NCBI GenBank assembly: GCA_041398745.1
Contig: JAWKUB010000004.1
Location: 620,001-684,000, forward strand
Source of the DNA: JACKHO01 sp041398745
GTDB taxonomy: Bacteria > Planctomycetota > Planctomycetia > Planctomycetales > Planctomycetaceae
Length of the DNA stretch: 64,000 bases
Reading direction: 5' to 3'
A model generated the notes under the pieces. That model was not told the DNA's origin, did not search any database, and saw only the letters and a program-made list of their open reading frames with translations. Shown piece by piece: positions 17,695 to 26,892 of the stretch. How positions within the stretch are numbered: the first letter of the stretch is position 1; every line of letters starts with the position of its first letter. The position numbers and the translations under genes were made by a program.

Positions 17695-17889
17695 ATGCCC
17701 TTTGATATCCAACTGACAGACGACCAATTTGCCCTGCTGGGATGCTTGATTGCAATTGGGGCGTCGTTCGTGCTGATGTCGTTGAGTTATCACGCGAATC
17801 CAGCGAACAAAGAAGAAGCGGCTGAAGCTCCTTCGGTTAAGAAATTGCCACTCCCGCAAATCCAAGCGGAAGAAAGAAAAGCTGCCTGA
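17695..17889 (+). CDS. Small single-pass membrane protein
   Basis: A 64-residue product with one hydrophobic segment, FALLGCLIAIGASFVLMSLSY, between an acidic N-terminus (FDIQLTDDQ) and a charged, Glu/Lys-rich tail. The alternation of an amphipathic start, a membrane helix and a polar tail looks coding. No strong ribosome-binding site precedes ATG 17695, and a GTG at 17683 is also in frame. Function unknown; moderate certainty that it is expressed. Confidence 0.45.
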   Translation: MPFDIQLTDDQFALLGCLIAIGASFVLMSLSYHANPANKEEAAEAPSVKKLPLPQIQAEERKAA

Positions 17890-18007
17890 GCGACGTTTTG
17901 CTGGATTGCTCCCCTTTGCTGCGGTATTGTCAGTGTTATGACACGACGGCAGAGGAACACAACTCCGCTGTAATTCAAATGCATTCAAGTAGTATCGAGG
18001 TCAATCC

Positions 18008-18478
18008 ATGTCAAAATGGCGTACATTGGTGTTCGGCTGTGCCATGCTCACCGCTGGTTACTTGCTGGGAACCGTATCGGGAACCACCGAATTCAGCGTT
18101 GTCGCTCAAAATGCTGCGGATGGACCGAGTGACGACAGCGAGAACAAAATTCGCGACGCACATCGATCGCTGATTGCAGCAATGGAATCCCTGCGCACGG
18201 AAGGACGGTATGAGTCCATTACGGAAGGTCCCAACTCCTTCCTCATTCTGTCCGGCGGTGGAAGTGCGAAAGACGACCTGGATTCGGGCCGCGGCGTCGA
18301 CCCGGAGACATTCGCTGCTCTCTACTCCGGGCAGGTATTGCCCGAAATTCAAGAACAACTTGATCGCGATGACCTCAATCGCGTGACGTATAACAATGAA
18401 GTCGTCCGCATGTATTCGCGTAGCCGTTTGGAGCGAATCTATGCCGAACGCACGAGAATCAACGAATTTGCCCAATAG
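18008..18478 (+). CDS. Secreted or membrane-anchored hypothetical protein
   Basis: A 156-residue protein with an N-terminal hydrophobic segment (LVFGCAMLTAGYLLGTVSG) serving as signal peptide or anchor. It is followed by an acidic linker (DGPSDDSENK) and a helical region AHRSLIAAMESLRTEGRYESI. The rest includes a Gly-rich turn (LSGGGSAKDDLDSG) and an Arg-rich C-terminus. No known domain was recognised. It is on the same strand as the vWA protein gene 229 bases downstream. Confidence 0.65.
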   Translation: MSKWRTLVFGCAMLTAGYLLGTVSGTTEFSVVAQNAADGPSDDSENKIRDAHRSLIAAMESLRTEGRYESITEGPNSFLILSGGGSAKDDLDSGRGVDPETFAALYSGQVLPEIQEQLDRDDLNRVTYNNEVVRMYSRSRLERIYAERTRINEFAQ

Positions 18479-18706
18479 ACGGTGTGTCCGGTCATTCCGA
18501 CGATTCTGATTTGTTGGTTGGAAAACTGACGAGAATTGTGGGGGTTGCAAGGAATTTGTTTTTCAGTGGAACCCATCCCCCGATACCATTGAAGGGTGTG
18601 GATTCCCTTGGTTGCCAACCGTTTCACACGTCAGGCAACCGCTCACTTGCACATCACTTACAATCCTCAAACCCTCAATTCCTGTTTACAGAGGTGGAGA
18701 GTCAAT

Positions 18707-21220
18707 ATGTTCGACTTGCGAAAACTGGTTCGGCGCTGCGTTCCCGCGATGTGTGCTGTCGGTCTTTGGCAAGCCAGTGCCTTTGCTGGTGAAGACTCCC
18801 TTCTAATGCGGACCTACGACGCTCCCGATGGGACGGCCTACGGTTCGGTGTCCATTCGTTCTGGTAAAGAACGGATTGTTTCGCAGCCCATGAAGTTCGT
18901 CGTGCTCATCGACACTTCCGCGAGTCAAATTGGTGAACATCGCGAATTGGGTTTGAGTGTGCTGGATTCGTTCCTTGGAGCGTTAGCCGACAACGATCAG
19001 GTCGCGGTGCTTGCTGTGGACGTCAAAACATCGACCATGACTGACGGTTTCCAAGCCCCTGCCCAGGCACGGGTTGCGGCCAAAGAGCGTCTCGAACAAC
19101 GTTTCCCCGCGGGAGCAACCAATCTGTTGGGCGGTCTGGAAGCTGCCAAAGGTATGCTGGGCGATTCGAAGGGCAGCGGTATCGTTTACATTGGCGATGG
19201 CATGAGTGCCGCCCACCTCATTCAGATTGACGAAATGCGGAAGCTCACCACCGAGCTGCGAGACGCAAAAATCCCCGTTCACAGTTTCGCTCTCGGTTCC
19301 AGTACCGACATGCAGTTGCTGGGCACGCTGGCTCAGGAGACCGGCGGTTTTGTAATGCAAGATCGTGAAACGAATCTGGCCAGCCAAATCGGCCAGGAGC
19401 TTGCTGAGGCTGGCCACGTTGAAGTTGAGTATCCCACCCAGGTGGCCTTGGGTGAAGCGTCGCTTCTTCCCGCACATCCGCTGCCCATGCGAAGTGACCG
19501 TGAAACGGTTTATCTGTTTGAAGGGGAAGTTGGCAATGGATTGCAGTTGACCGTTGAAGAACGTGGTGTCGTTCGGACATTCGCCGCAACCTCGCCCGTC
19601 CGTGCTCAGGGGAATACGTTCCTGAAGCACTTGTATCGCAACAACGAGTCGATTGATGGACTCGGATTGGGTTTGGCCGCTGACTGGATGGTTAGCCTGG
19701 CTCATGAGGCATTTGAGGATCAGGTCGTCCGCCTGGAAATGCAGGGACAGCAGGCGCTTGCTCTGGGGAACAATAAAGAAGCCGAACGCATTGGCTTCCT
19801 GCTTCAGGAAGTTGACCCGAACAATGCCCGTTCCCGCGCGTTAATCAACGCAGCTGGTATGGCGCAAATCCAGCAGGTGGTTCAAGTTCAGCCGGCGGAT
19901 GACGCCGCACCAGCGGATGACGCGTCCACTGTTGACCCAGCACGGCAAGCTCCCCGCGACGCCAGCGGTATTGATCTCTATGTTGAAGCACGTGCAGCCC
20001 GTGGGGCACGTTTGTCTCAACAGGTCGAGTCAGGTTTGATATCGGCGGAATCAAAATTCAAGGCGTCGCCGGATGCGGGGATTTCCCAGCTCGAAACTAT
20101 CCGGGGCAACGTGAAGTCAGCGACGGACATCGATCCCGAGCTTCGCGAGAACCTGTTGCGTCGTATCAATGACCGTATTCAGCAGTTCAATACCAAGAAG
20201 CAAACGCAAGCGGCATTGATTGCTCAGCGACTCGTGCGTTCTGCTGAAACGGAAGCTCAACGAGCTTTGATCGACTACGAAATCGACAGAGATGAACAAC
20301 TGGAGCAAATGGTAAACCGCATCCGTGCCTTGATGGATGATGGCTTCCATGGTGATTACAAAGCATTCGAACAGGCGGAAGCCGGCGCTCGACAAATCAT
20401 TAGCTCCTATCCTGGCAGTGCGGTTGGGGCAGCTGAAGTCGTCACGACCGAGTCGGCCGGACAACTCGATAAGGTGGACCGCCTGCGTCAATTGCGGGCC
20501 GACCGTTACCTCGAAGTGCTGTATCAGGTTGAACTGTCGCACGTTCCATACCCAGATGAACCACCGATTCGTTATCCCTCCGCAGAAGTGTGGCAGGCCC
20601 TCACGGAAATGCGTGCAAAGTGGAAGTCTGTCGACCTGCACCAGAGCAACGAAAACGAGCGTCGCATTCACGAGGCGCTCAAGGATACGACCTCGCTCGA
20701 ATTCCCCAGCAACCCGCTGGAAGACGTGGTGCAGTACATTTCCTCAATTCACAACATCCCCATTCGACTTGACGAAGCAGGTCTTTTGGCAGAGGGAATT
20801 GGCCCTGACACAGAAGTGAAAATGGTCATTTCTGGTATCAGCCTGCGAAGTGCACTGAAGCTCCTGCTGGAAGACGTGGGCGGTATTGAGCTGACCTATG
20901 TTATTGAAGACGAAGTGATGAAAATCACAACGCAACTCAAGGCAGATGAGACATTGCAAACTCGCGTTTATCCTGTTGCCGACCTTGTTATTCCGGTGCA
21001 GCCACTCGGTGGTGGATTTGGTGGTGGCGGTGGCGGTCTTGGGCAACAGGGCGGATTCGGTGGTGGCGGATTTGGGCAGCAAGGTGGCCAGCAAGGCGGC
21101 TTTGGCCAACAGGGTGGTGGCTTTGGTCAGCAAGGTGGCTTTGGCCAGTTCAGTGTGCCTGCTGAACCAGTCCCGACGTTTGATGCCCAGAGCATTCGCA
21201 ACGCCAAAAAAAAACCGTAG
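18707..21220 (+). CDS. Secreted vWA-domain protein, 5' part of a frame-interrupted gene
   Basis: An 837-residue product from ATG 18707, preceded by a strong Shine-Dalgarno (GAGGTGGAG). The signal peptide ends ASAFAG. A vWA domain (about residues 55-230) has the metal-site motif DTSAS and loop GATNLLGGL. A long helical region follows. A module near residues 660-760 (LEFPSNPLEDVVQYISSIHNIPIRL and VISGISLRSALKLLLEDV) resembles secretin short N-terminal domains. The end is Gly/Gln-rich (GGFGQQGG repeats). The frame closes with K-K-K-P-stop at a run of nine A (21206-21214). Moving back one base at that run joins it directly to the 21304-22686 frame, so the two probably encode one protein of about 1330 residues. 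Confidence 0.82.
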   Translation: MFDLRKLVRRCVPAMCAVGLWQASAFAGEDSLLMRTYDAPDGTAYGSVSIRSGKERIVSQPMKFVVLIDTSASQIGEHRELGLSVLDSFLGALADNDQVAVLAVDVKTSTMTDGFQAPAQARVAAKERLEQRFPAGATNLLGGLEAAKGMLGDSKGSGIVYIGDGMSAAHLIQIDEMRKLTTELRDAKIPVHSFALGSSTDMQLLGTLAQETGGFVMQDRETNLASQIGQELAEAGHVEVEYPTQVALGEASLLPAHPLPMRSDRETVYLFEGEVGNGLQLTVEERGVVRTFAATSPVRAQGNTFLKHLYRNNESIDGLGLGLAADWMVSLAHEAFEDQVVRLEMQGQQALALGNNKEAERIGFLLQEVDPNNARSRALINAAGMAQIQQVVQVQPADDAAPADDASTVDPARQAPRDASGIDLYVEARAARGARLSQQVESGLISAESKFKASPDAGISQLETIRGNVKSATDIDPELRENLLRRINDRIQQFNTKKQTQAALIAQRLVRSAETEAQRALIDYEIDRDEQLEQMVNRIRALMDDGFHGDYKAFEQAEAGARQIISSYPGSAVGAAEVVTTESAGQLDKVDRLRQLRADRYLEVLYQVELSHVPYPDEPPIRYPSAEVWQALTEMRAKWKSVDLHQSNENERRIHEALKDTTSLEFPSNPLEDVVQYISSIHNIPIRLDEAGLLAEGIGPDTEVKMVISGISLRSALKLLLEDVGGIELTYVIEDEVMKITTQLKADETLQTRVYPVADLVIPVQPLGGGFGGGGGGLGQQGGFGGGGFGQQGGQQGGFGQQGGGFGQQGGFGQFSVPAEPVPTFDAQSIRNAKKKP

Positions 21221-21303
21221 ACCCAGCGAAACCTGCGCAAACGACGCAGACAGGGAGTGTTAACGATTCGGATCAACGACCATCTCCGTCGCCTCAGACG
21301 GGG

Positions 21304-22686
21304 GTGGTCGATCCTGCTTTTGGCGTCTCTCTCCCCAAGATTGAATACGACAAAGACGTAAATCTGCCTGAATATGCAGACAGGAATCCAAGGGAAGTCT
21401 GGCCGGCATTCTTCAAGCAGCATCGCCCCCATCCCAGAATGGTGGCAGGCCTTGTACTGCAACTATCGGAGGCGAAGGAGCACGAGCACGTCATTAGTTG
21501 TATTCAATCTGCGCTCATCAACGGACAGGCGCAGCCGTGGATGTATGAACTCCTGGCAGTGTCGATGGAGCAGGCCGGTCGGCCACCCGAAGATATTGAA
21601 CGCGTGGTCCTTTCTTTGACGGACTTTGGTTCAGTTGACTACGGCTCGGTAATGTATTCCGGAGCCTACCTCGCCAATTTCCAGCGGCATGCGGCGTCGC
21701 TGCGAATGTATCGGCAAGGTGCCCGGATGTTTCCTGAACGTCCGGAACCATACCTGTTAGGGCTCAAGCAGGCGCAGCTATTGAAGTCGCCAGAAGACAT
21801 TGCCTGGGCAGGTTGTGGCATTCTGGAGCACTATTGGGGTGCGGACTATGAGAAGCAGCAGCGCGCTGCGCTCATTGCCGTGGCGGAAGCACAGCGCAAA
21901 TTGAAACAGCAAGGCAACGAGGAATTGCTGAGTGAAATTGGGCAGAACCTGGCACAGGCTCGCGTCCGTGACTTGCAAGTGCGAGTTGAGTGGAGTGGTG
22001 ATGCGGACCTTGATTTAGTTGTCACCGAGCCTGCTGGTACCACTTGTTCCTTCGAGTCGCCCGAAACTGTCGGTGGCGGTTTGCACACGCATGACGGACA
22101 CGGTCCTACGGAGGAGGCATGCTTTGAAGAGTATGTCTGCCCCCGGGGATACTCTGGTGACTACCAACTTCATTTGGTCAATCAGGGCGGAAAACTCGTT
22201 AGCGGCCGCGCTGTCGTGACAATTAGCTCGGCAATTGGCACGCAATTCGAAAAGACTGAGCGACACACCGTTCGTCTGGCCGAAGGAGAGGCCACACTGA
22301 CATTCAACTTCCAACAGGGACGACGTGTCCAGCCTCGAAGAACCATCAGCTTTCACTCAGAAGCAATTCAGCAGTTACAGGCCATTTCAGGTCGAAGGGT
22401 TCGTGGCGGCAGCAATTCAGCCGATGTCCAACGGGTCGCGGCCGAGTATTCAGAGAGCCGTTTGAATACGGCCTTGCAGAGCAGGGGAGGTGCCTTTGGT
22501 TTTTCACCGGTCGTACGAGTTCTCAATGAAGGAACCAGTGTGCGTGCTGGTGTGGTTGTCTCGCCCGACCGACGCTACGTCCGACTTTCGATCAATCCCA
22601 CATTCACGGCCATCCCAGAAGTTCACACGTTCAGTGTTATTGGAGGTGGAACTTCGACGGCGGCGGGGGCGACGGGAAATCAGTGA
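21304..22686 (+). CDS. 3' part of the vWA protein, reached by a frameshift at the A9 run
   Basis: A 460-residue open frame whose in-frame sequence is also open back to the A9 run at 21206-21214 (TVDPAKPAQTTQTGS... bridge). It has no signal peptide or good ribosome-binding site of its own. GTG 21304 is the first available start and lies within the apparent linker. The sequence has helical TPR-like stretches (SGAYLANFQRHAASLRMYRQG, ARMFPERPEPYLLG). A beta-rich domain follows with VRVEWSGDADLDLVVTEPAG and GGGLHTHDGHGPTEEACFEEY, which resembles DUF2135-like vWA-associated modules. Best read as the C-terminal portion of the preceding gene. Confidence 0.65.
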   Translation: MVDPAFGVSLPKIEYDKDVNLPEYADRNPREVWPAFFKQHRPHPRMVAGLVLQLSEAKEHEHVISCIQSALINGQAQPWMYELLAVSMEQAGRPPEDIERVVLSLTDFGSVDYGSVMYSGAYLANFQRHAASLRMYRQGARMFPERPEPYLLGLKQAQLLKSPEDIAWAGCGILEHYWGADYEKQQRAALIAVAEAQRKLKQQGNEELLSEIGQNLAQARVRDLQVRVEWSGDADLDLVVTEPAGTTCSFESPETVGGGLHTHDGHGPTEEACFEEYVCPRGYSGDYQLHLVNQGGKLVSGRAVVTISSAIGTQFEKTERHTVRLAEGEATLTFNFQQGRRVQPRRTISFHSEAIQQLQAISGRRVRGGSNSADVQRVAAEYSESRLNTALQSRGGAFGFSPVVRVLNEGTSVRAGVVVSPDRRYVRLSINPTFTAIPEVHTFSVIGGGTSTAAGATGNQ

Positions 22687-22909
22687 GAATGCCATTTGGT
22701 CCATTCTGTAACCTGTTGAAGTTGAGTAGATTACAGCGGAATGTGGCCGAAGAACCCTGTTCGGTCGTGCATTCTCAATAGGCGATGCCTTAGAATGAAT
22801 GCTCAATTCGTTGCGGAAGCGCCGCTTGCGCGACATTAGAACCCGTCGCAGAGATTTCTTGCTCGTGCCAATACGGCATTTCGCGAGAGGAACGGTTGAG
22901 ATTGTTTCC

Positions 22910-24397
22910 ATGGGACTTGAAAACAGCGAAAACCTCATTGACGACTACGAGTTAGTCAATTGCATCGCCACCGGTAATACGACTCAGGTGTGGGAGGTGA
23001 AGCACGTCAGTAATGGTCAGTCCTACGCCATGAAGCTGCTGCTTGATGAAGCGATGAAAGATTCGGCTGCCACCCGGTCGCTGAAGCATGAAGCGACCGT
23101 GGGTAAGTCATTGACGCACCCGAACATCATACAGGTGTTCGACCTGAAAATGACGCGGAAGTTTGGTTATTTCACCATGGAATACTTCCGTGCTCCCAAC
23201 TTGAAAGGGATGATACGGAGCGAATTGCCAGTCGTGCAGGCACGAGCAAAACGACTCTACGAATCGCTGGCACAAGCCCTTGCTCATGTTCACGACAAAG
23301 GGTGGGTGCATCAGGATATTAAGCCCGACAATATTCTCGTCAGCAAGGGCGGTGAGTTTCGGCTTATCGACTTTTCTCTTTGTGCCAGACCGTCAAACTT
23401 CATCCTGCATGCTTTGACACGGAAGAGCGCCATCGCGATTCAGGGGACACGCACGTACCTTGCCCCGGAACTGATTCAGCGTAAGCCCCTGACATTCGCC
23501 GCCGACATGTACAGCCTGGGGATTATGCTCTTCGAAACTCTCACGGGGTTTCCGCCATTTCGAACTGGAAATCCGAATGACTTGCTGATGATGCACATCC
23601 GCGATGTTCCCGATGTCCCCTCCAGCTTCAATCCCAACGTCACCTCCGAGATCGATGCACTGGTCATGAGAATGATCTCCAAGGACCCGAAGAAGCGACC
23701 CGAAAGTATGCAGTCGCTTTACGCAGAGTTCACGAAGACTCCATTCTTCAAGGAAGACCCAGAGGTCTTGTCCGCGCGAAAAGCGGAGCAGGAAAAGGAC
23801 GATCAGCTCCAGTCCGTCGACAAGCGCATTGACAGTCGCGCGGATGCCGAACGCCGTGCCACTGGTGTGGAGGCACCAAAAGACGAAAAGAAGACCGAGA
23901 AGGTTCGCTTTCGACTGAAGCGAGACGACGACGAATCCTCACCTAAGAAAGCAGCACCTGCTGCTCCGGTGGCTTCCGCACAGCCTCAAATGCCTCCTGC
24001 TGGCCAAATGCCATTCATGCCGGGACACATGCCCGGCATGCCGATGCCGGGTATGATGCCTGGCCAAATGCCTTTCATGCCCGGACAAATGCCGGGTATG
24101 CCGATGCCGGGTATGATGCCAGGTCAAATGCCATTCATGCCTGGCCAAATGCCCGGAATGCCCATGCCGGGTATGATGCCTGGCCAAATGCCTGGAATGC
24201 CCGTCCCTGGCATGATGCCCGGTCAGGCCCCACCCGCAAGCGGTTTTCCCATGCCCCCTGGCTTTCCTCAGCCAGGACAGCAGCCTCCCGGGGCAACACC
24301 TGGGCAGCCGCCGGCCGCGCCTACTCCTGCGCCAGTCAACAAGAAAGAGCCGGAAGACATTCCTCTTGCGTCCATGGACGACTTAATCATTGAATAA
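22910..24397 (+). CDS. Ser/Thr protein kinase with atypical active-site motifs and a Met-Pro-Gly repeat tail
   Basis: A 495-residue protein. The kinase domain (about residues 10-280) includes the lysine strand YAMKLLLDEA, catalytic loop HQDIKPDNILV (HQD instead of HRD), metal motif DFS instead of DFG, LAPE and DMYSLGIMLFETLTG. The glycine-rich loop is degenerate (ATGNTTQVW). Asp and Asn of the catalytic loop and the metal Asp are kept, so activity is possible. A charged linker leads to a Met/Pro/Gly-rich repeat (about residues 364-440) and a short acidic end (DIPLASMDDLIIE). There is no membrane segment, so it is probably cytosolic. ATG 22910 fits the domain start; upstream frame is open to 22799. 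Confidence 0.85.
   Translation: MGLENSENLIDDYELVNCIATGNTTQVWEVKHVSNGQSYAMKLLLDEAMKDSAATRSLKHEATVGKSLTHPNIIQVFDLKMTRKFGYFTMEYFRAPNLKGMIRSELPVVQARAKRLYESLAQALAHVHDKGWVHQDIKPDNILVSKGGEFRLIDFSLCARPSNFILHALTRKSAIAIQGTRTYLAPELIQRKPLTFAADMYSLGIMLFETLTGFPPFRTGNPNDLLMMHIRDVPDVPSSFNPNVTSEIDALVMRMISKDPKKRPESMQSLYAEFTKTPFFKEDPEVLSARKAEQEKDDQLQSVDKRIDSRADAERRATGVEAPKDEKKTEKVRFRLKRDDDESSPKKAAPAAPVASAQPQMPPAGQMPFMPGHMPGMPMPGMMPGQMPFMPGQMPGMPMPGMMPGQMPFMPGQMPGMPMPGMMPGQMPGMPVPGMMPGQAPPASGFPMPPGFPQPGQQPPGATPGQPPAAPTPAPVNKKEPEDIPLASMDDLIIE
24001..24220 (+). repeat. 60-base tandem repeat inside the kinase gene
   Basis: Three in-phase 60-base units (24001, 24061, 24121) and a partial fourth encode the 20-residue pattern GQMPFMPG..MPGMPMPGMMP. 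The units differ mostly at third positions, which suggests that the peptide sequence is under selection. Confidence 0.85.
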
Positions 24398-24537
24398 CAG
24401 TGTCGATTCCTTCGTCGACCCACCATGACTCGCACGCTACGATTCTCCCCGCCGTGCCCATTTGGCAAATCATTCCCGCATCCCTTCGTTCACTTCTTTG
24501 GAAGTGGACGCAACCTGTTTAGCAGCTCGATTCCCTC

Positions 24538-25515
24538 ATGTCCCTTATCCCACTCCCGTTTGAAAAACCGATTTTCGAATTGGAAACCCAGTTGGAAAAA
24601 CTGGAGGAACAACCAAATCCCAGCGCCACCACGAAAGACGCCATCCGCACCATGCGGACGGAGCTCAATCGTCTCAAACGCGAGGTCTACGAACAGCTCG
24701 GCCCCTGGGACATTGTGCGAGTCGCACGTCACGACAATCGGCCCAAGGCGCTCGACTACATCGAACTGGTCTTCGATGAATTTGTCGAATTGCATGGTGA
24801 CCGCGCCTACGGTGACGACCGGGCTATGCTGACCGGCTTTGCCCAAATTGAAGACCGCAAGGTGATGCTGATTGCGCAGCATAAGGGACGCAACCTCACC
24901 GAGCGCATCGAGCACAACTACGGCATGTCGCACCCCGAGGGGTACCGCAAGGCCATACAGAAAATGCAAATGGCTGCCAAGTACGGCCTGCCCATTATCT
25001 GTTTCATCGATACGGCCGGCGCCTATCCCGGCGTGGGGGCCGAAGAACGCGGCCAAGCCTATCAAATTGCCTACAACCTCCGCGAAATGTCGCAGGTCAA
25101 TACCCCCATTGTGTGCGTGGTCATCGGCGAAGGGGGGAGCGGTGGCGCACTCGGCATTGGCATTGGTGATCACGTCGCCATTCTGCAGTTCGCCTATTAT
25201 TCGGTCATTAGCCCCGAAGGCTGCGCCGGCATTCTCTGGAAGCATGCCAAGCACGCCGACAAGGCGGCCAACGCCCTGCGGTTTACGTCGAAGGACCTGC
25301 TGGAATTTGGCATTGTCGATGAAATCATCCCTGAGCCGCTCGGCGGAGCGCACCGCGACCATCGCAAAATGGCGGTAACTCTCAAGGCGTCGCTGCTCGC
25401 AGCCCTGAAAGACCTCTCAGCCATTCCCGCGGACCAACTCCTCGACCGCCGCTACGACAAGTTCCGCCGCATCGGCCAGTTCGAAGAAGCATCAGCCCAG
25501 CCGGCCGAAGCGTAG
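24538..25515 (+). CDS. accA: Acetyl-CoA carboxylase carboxyltransferase subunit alpha
   Basis: Transfers the carboxyl group from biotinyl-BCCP to acetyl-CoA, giving malonyl-CoA for fatty acid synthesis; works in the cytosol as a complex with AccD. The 325-residue product is full length and highly typical. It starts with the family helix PFEKPIFELETQLEKLEE and has RPKALDYIELVFDEFVELHGDR, QHKGRNLTERIEHNYGM, the oxyanion region IDTAGAYPGVGAEERGQ, and GEGGSGGALGIGIGD. The end keeps the ISPEGCAGILWK block. ATG 24538 gives the usual N-terminus. It is on the same strand as the kinase gene, 140 bases downstream, probably with its own promoter. Confidence 0.97.
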   Translation: MSLIPLPFEKPIFELETQLEKLEEQPNPSATTKDAIRTMRTELNRLKREVYEQLGPWDIVRVARHDNRPKALDYIELVFDEFVELHGDRAYGDDRAMLTGFAQIEDRKVMLIAQHKGRNLTERIEHNYGMSHPEGYRKAIQKMQMAAKYGLPIICFIDTAGAYPGVGAEERGQAYQIAYNLREMSQVNTPIVCVVIGEGGSGGALGIGIGDHVAILQFAYYSVISPEGCAGILWKHAKHADKAANALRFTSKDLLEFGIVDEIIPEPLGGAHRDHRKMAVTLKASLLAALKDLSAIPADQLLDRRYDKFRRIGQFEEASAQPAEA

Positions 25516-25568
25516 TCGTTCGTCTATCGCTAATTGTCAGGCAATTCACTTCCGACGTGATGGGAATT

Positions 25569-25593
25569 CACAGACAGGAATGTCTGTGCCACC
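25569..25593. repeat. Short palindromic repeat (CACAGACA-n4-TGTCTGTG), copy 1
   Basis: CACAGACAGGAATGTCTGTG is an 8-bp inverted repeat around GGAA, followed by CCAC. The same unit occurs at 52055 and 53119, and a half-degenerate inverted copy lies at 58592. It is intergenic, between accA and tRNA-Pro. Confidence 0.7.
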
Positions 25594-25730
25594 TGACATT
25601 TATCGGTAGATGGACTAGTAGCTTGAACTGGCCAGCAGGGCAGGGGGCTCAACCTGCCCCGAGGCAATTCGCGTCGCGGTTCAGACAGTTGACGCTCCGC
25701 AATTCGTTCGCGAGTATTTGCCGCATCACA

Positions 25731-25805
25731 CGGGGTGTAGCTCAGCTTGGCTAGAGCGCTACGTTCGGGACGTAGAGGTCGCAGGTTCGAATCCTGTCAC
25801 CCCGA
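25731..25805 (+). tRNA. tRNA-Pro (anticodon CGG)
   Basis: Full cloverleaf with acceptor stem CGGGGTG/CACCCCG, D arm GCTC...GAGC, anticodon stem CTACG/CGTAG and loop TTCGGGA (anticodon CGG). The variable loop is AGGTC, the T arm GCAGG-TTCGAAT-CCTGT, and the discriminator A. CCA is not encoded. Confidence 0.94.
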
Positions 25806-25811
25806 TATTAG

Positions 25812-25852
25812 CGGGACGAATTGAACTTCTCGGTTCAATCCGTCCCGTTTTT
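25812..25852 (+). terminator. Rho-independent terminator behind tRNA-Pro
   Basis: A long hairpin with CGGGACG and ATTGAAC arms on one side and GTTCAAT and CGTCCCG on the other, interrupted by one A-C mismatch, is followed by TTTTT. It lies seven bases after the tRNA and may also stop transcripts from the convergent AHSA1 gene. Confidence 0.85.
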
Positions 25853-25884
25853 CATTTCCCTGCTAGACCAACATGCAAACCCGG

Positions 25885-26892
25885 TCACTCGCTGAGAAAT
25901 TCCGCGAGTTGCTTAATGGTTCCCGTCCAGCCCTGCTGCAGGGAGCCGTGGAACGCGGCAAAGAAGTCGCGTTGAGCCTTCGTGCCGTTGAACGGTTTCG
26001 CTTCAATGGTGACGAGGGTCCCGTGGCTTTTGCCAGCATGTTCAACCAAGGTAACCGTTGTCCACGTCTCCAGTGGAAAGTCATCAAGTCCTTCAAACGG
26101 TGCGGGTGTGATTTCACCGTTGGCATTCGAGAAACTACTGAGGAATTCGAGTTTGTGGGGGCGATCAATCGTTTGAAACACCCAGCGCCCCCACATTTCC
26201 ATGCCATTAGGATGGCTCATGCAGTAATGGAACATGCCACCCACCCGCAAATCTAATTTGGCGTGCGAGATGGTCGATCCCTTCGGGCCAAACCAGCGCG
26301 ACAAGTGCTCTTGCTCGGTCCACGCCTCCCACAACTTCTCTTGTGACGCATTGAAAACATGGCTGATGGAAAACGGCGGTTCGTGTTCATCGCCTGCTGA
26401 CATGATTGCCAGGTAATCCTCCAAATTCGCCAGGTGCTGCTTGCCACCTTCGACCGCTCCATGATCTGTAACGACAAAGTCGCGTGCTTCGGCAGATGGA
26501 AAAATCGACCGCATGGTGACTTTCGTGTCGCGGCCGTCATTGCCAACACACTCAAAGTGAACCTCTGTTCGAAAGCTGACGGAATCATCAGCCCCTTCGC
26601 CGCTGAGGGTATAGACAAGCCGTGAGGGTTCTTCAATTTCGAGATAGACCACCCGGTTTCCATAGTCACGACCATCGGGACCGTGCATTGTGTACCGCCA
26701 GCATCCGCCCGGCCGAAAGTCCATGGAGTGTGTTGTTGTCGTGAATCCCGCCGGCCCCCACCAGCGTCCGACATGATTGGGATTGGTCCAGGCCTGCCAG
26801 ACCAGTTCACGCGGTGCGGCGAATTTCCGGGAAATGATGATTTCCACCGGGTTATCAAGATTGGCATGTGACAATTGCGGATTGGCAGACAT
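25885..26892 (-). CDS. Tandem AHSA1/SRPBCC-domain protein
   Basis: A 335-residue cytosolic protein made of two START/Bet v1-like AHSA1 domains. Each begins with the family pattern, first ISRKFAAPRELVWQAWTNPNHVGRWWGP and later HVFNASQEKLWEAWTEQEHLSRWFGP. Each then has the D-x-R-x-GG block (MDFRPGGCW, LDLRVGGMF). AHSA1 domains bind hydrophobic ligands or act in stress responses; no substrate is inferable. Its ATG (26892) directly abuts the stop codon of the ArsR-type regulator gene, so the two are surely co-transcribed. This ArsR-AHSA1 arrangement is common in bacteria. A frameshifted overlapping frame in the same region is a shadow. Confidence 0.88.
   Translation of the reverse strand: MSANPQLSHANLDNPVEIIISRKFAAPRELVWQAWTNPNHVGRWWGPAGFTTTTHSMDFRPGGCWRYTMHGPDGRDYGNRVVYLEIEEPSRLVYTLSGEGADDSVSFRTEVHFECVGNDGRDTKVTMRSIFPSAEARDFVVTDHGAVEGGKQHLANLEDYLAIMSAGDEHEPPFSISHVFNASQEKLWEAWTEQEHLSRWFGPKGSTISHAKLDLRVGGMFHYCMSHPNGMEMWGRWVFQTIDRPHKLEFLSSFSNANGEITPAPFEGLDDFPLETWTTVTLVEHAGKSHGTLVTIEAKPFNGTKAQRDFFAAFHGSLQQGWTGTIKQLAEFLSE

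Noticed and set aside
24001..24220. Regular 60-base repeats as a possible CRISPR array
   Set aside because: The units are contiguous, in frame with the kinase gene and have no spacers.
25516..25730. Possible small gene between accA and tRNA-Pro
   Set aside because: The only open frame has no ribosome site and runs across a palindromic repeat and the tRNA.
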